5,423 nt of DNA, taken from the NCBI GenBank assembly GCA_009885445.1, contig VFKQ01000079.1, forward strand, positions 1 to 5,423, given 5' to 3'. The notes under the pieces were generated by a model. The model was not told where the DNA came from and searched no databases. It saw only the letters and a program-made list of their open reading frames with translations. Source of the DNA: Anaerolineaceae bacterium. GTDB lineage: Bacteria > Chloroflexota > Anaerolineae > Anaerolineales > Villigracilaceae. Shown piece after piece: positions 4,911-5,423 of the stretch (its first letter is position 1; each line of letters begins with the position of its first letter). The position numbers were made by a program, and so were the translations under genes.

Positions 4911-5034
4911 GTCCCTTGGCAATGACCTACTCTCCCAGGAGGCTGCCCTCCAAGTACCATCGGCGCTGACGGGCTTAACTGCCGGGTTCGGTATGTTACC
5001 GGGTGTACCCCCGTCGCTCAAATCACCAAGGGAC
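4911..5034 (-). rRNA. rrf: 5S ribosomal RNA
   Basis: Read on the - strand, the closing helix is GTCCCTTGG (5034-5026) paired with CCAAGGGAC (4919-4911). Between these lie the hallmark 5S segments: ACACCCGGTAACATACCGAA in loop B/C, CCCGGCAGTTAAGCCC, CAGCGCCGATGGTACT and TGGGAGAGTAGGTC. The length between the helix ends is 124 nt, slightly above the usual 115-120, so the mature ends may lie a base or two inside. A T-rich stretch follows the 3' end. It sits about 70 bp after the 23S gene in the usual 23S-5S order, with no tRNA in the spacer. Confidence 0.96.
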
Positions 5035-5106
5035 GTTTTCACAACGTTAGGTCTGAATAGTAACTCTGAATGAAGTAGAAAAAGAATATCAAGTTCTCCG
5101 CACCAC
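5035..5106 (-). other. 23S-5S internal transcribed spacer
   Basis: About 72 bp of AT-rich spacer without a tRNA. The - strand bases just before 5S (GTGAAAAC) are partly complementary to those shortly after it (GTTTTACAC), which could extend the 5S closing helix into a processing stalk. Confidence 0.6.

Positions 5107-5423
<317 letters not shown>

Noticed and set aside
4199..4969. Several + strand open frames at 4199-4594, 4435-4752 and 4700-4969
   Set aside because: They are complements of infA, rpsU, the leader and the 5S gene, and show no protein-family features.

Overview
The window looks like a chromosomal segment of a bacterium, most likely a Chloroflexota member of the Anaerolineae type. 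That placement is inferred from protein style: a LysM lipoprotein with Thr/Pro-rich TFTPT-like linkers, multi-domain signalling proteins, and 23S/5S rRNA with bacterial signatures. No database search was possible. Six protein genes or parts of genes lie on the + strand in the left 4.2 kb. Two ribosome-related protein genes and an rRNA operon end lie on the - strand on the right. The two blocks converge on a bidirectional terminator near 4167-4195.

Region 1 (2-2531) is a tightly coupled signalling operon. It holds the C-terminal part of a hybrid histidine kinase (ATPase end plus two receiver domains, open at the left edge), a stand-alone HPt phosphotransfer protein, and a receiver-class III nucleotide cyclase. 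The junctions are short overlaps or tight spacings. Together they supply every step of a His-Asp-His-Asp phosphorelay whose output would be a cyclic nucleotide. The cyclase has both metal-binding Asp residues and the transition-state Asn/Arg, but His in place of the usual base-selecting Lys.

Region 2 (2532-2733) holds no gene. It contains a compact foldback element with perfect 17-bp terminal inverted repeats, a second nested inverted repeat, and a 9-11 bp flanking direct repeat that looks like a target-site duplication. This is a MITE-like insertion. A good promoter and ribosome binding site follow it.

Region 3 (2734-4156) holds an exported lipoprotein with a Cys-rich module and two LysM domains, a strong intrinsic terminator, and a Nudix hydrolase of the ADP-ribose pyrophosphatase type. 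The likely promoter of the Nudix gene overlaps the preceding terminator.

Region 4 (4205-5423, - strand) reads from the right: 3' end of 23S rRNA, 5S rRNA, a near-consensus promoter, a structured leader of about 190 nt, rpsU (bS21, TTG start) and infA (IF-1). The leader has three hairpins. One arm of the terminator-like hairpin can pair instead with an upstream segment over 10 bp, which suggests an attenuator. This is the least conventional regulatory signal in the window.
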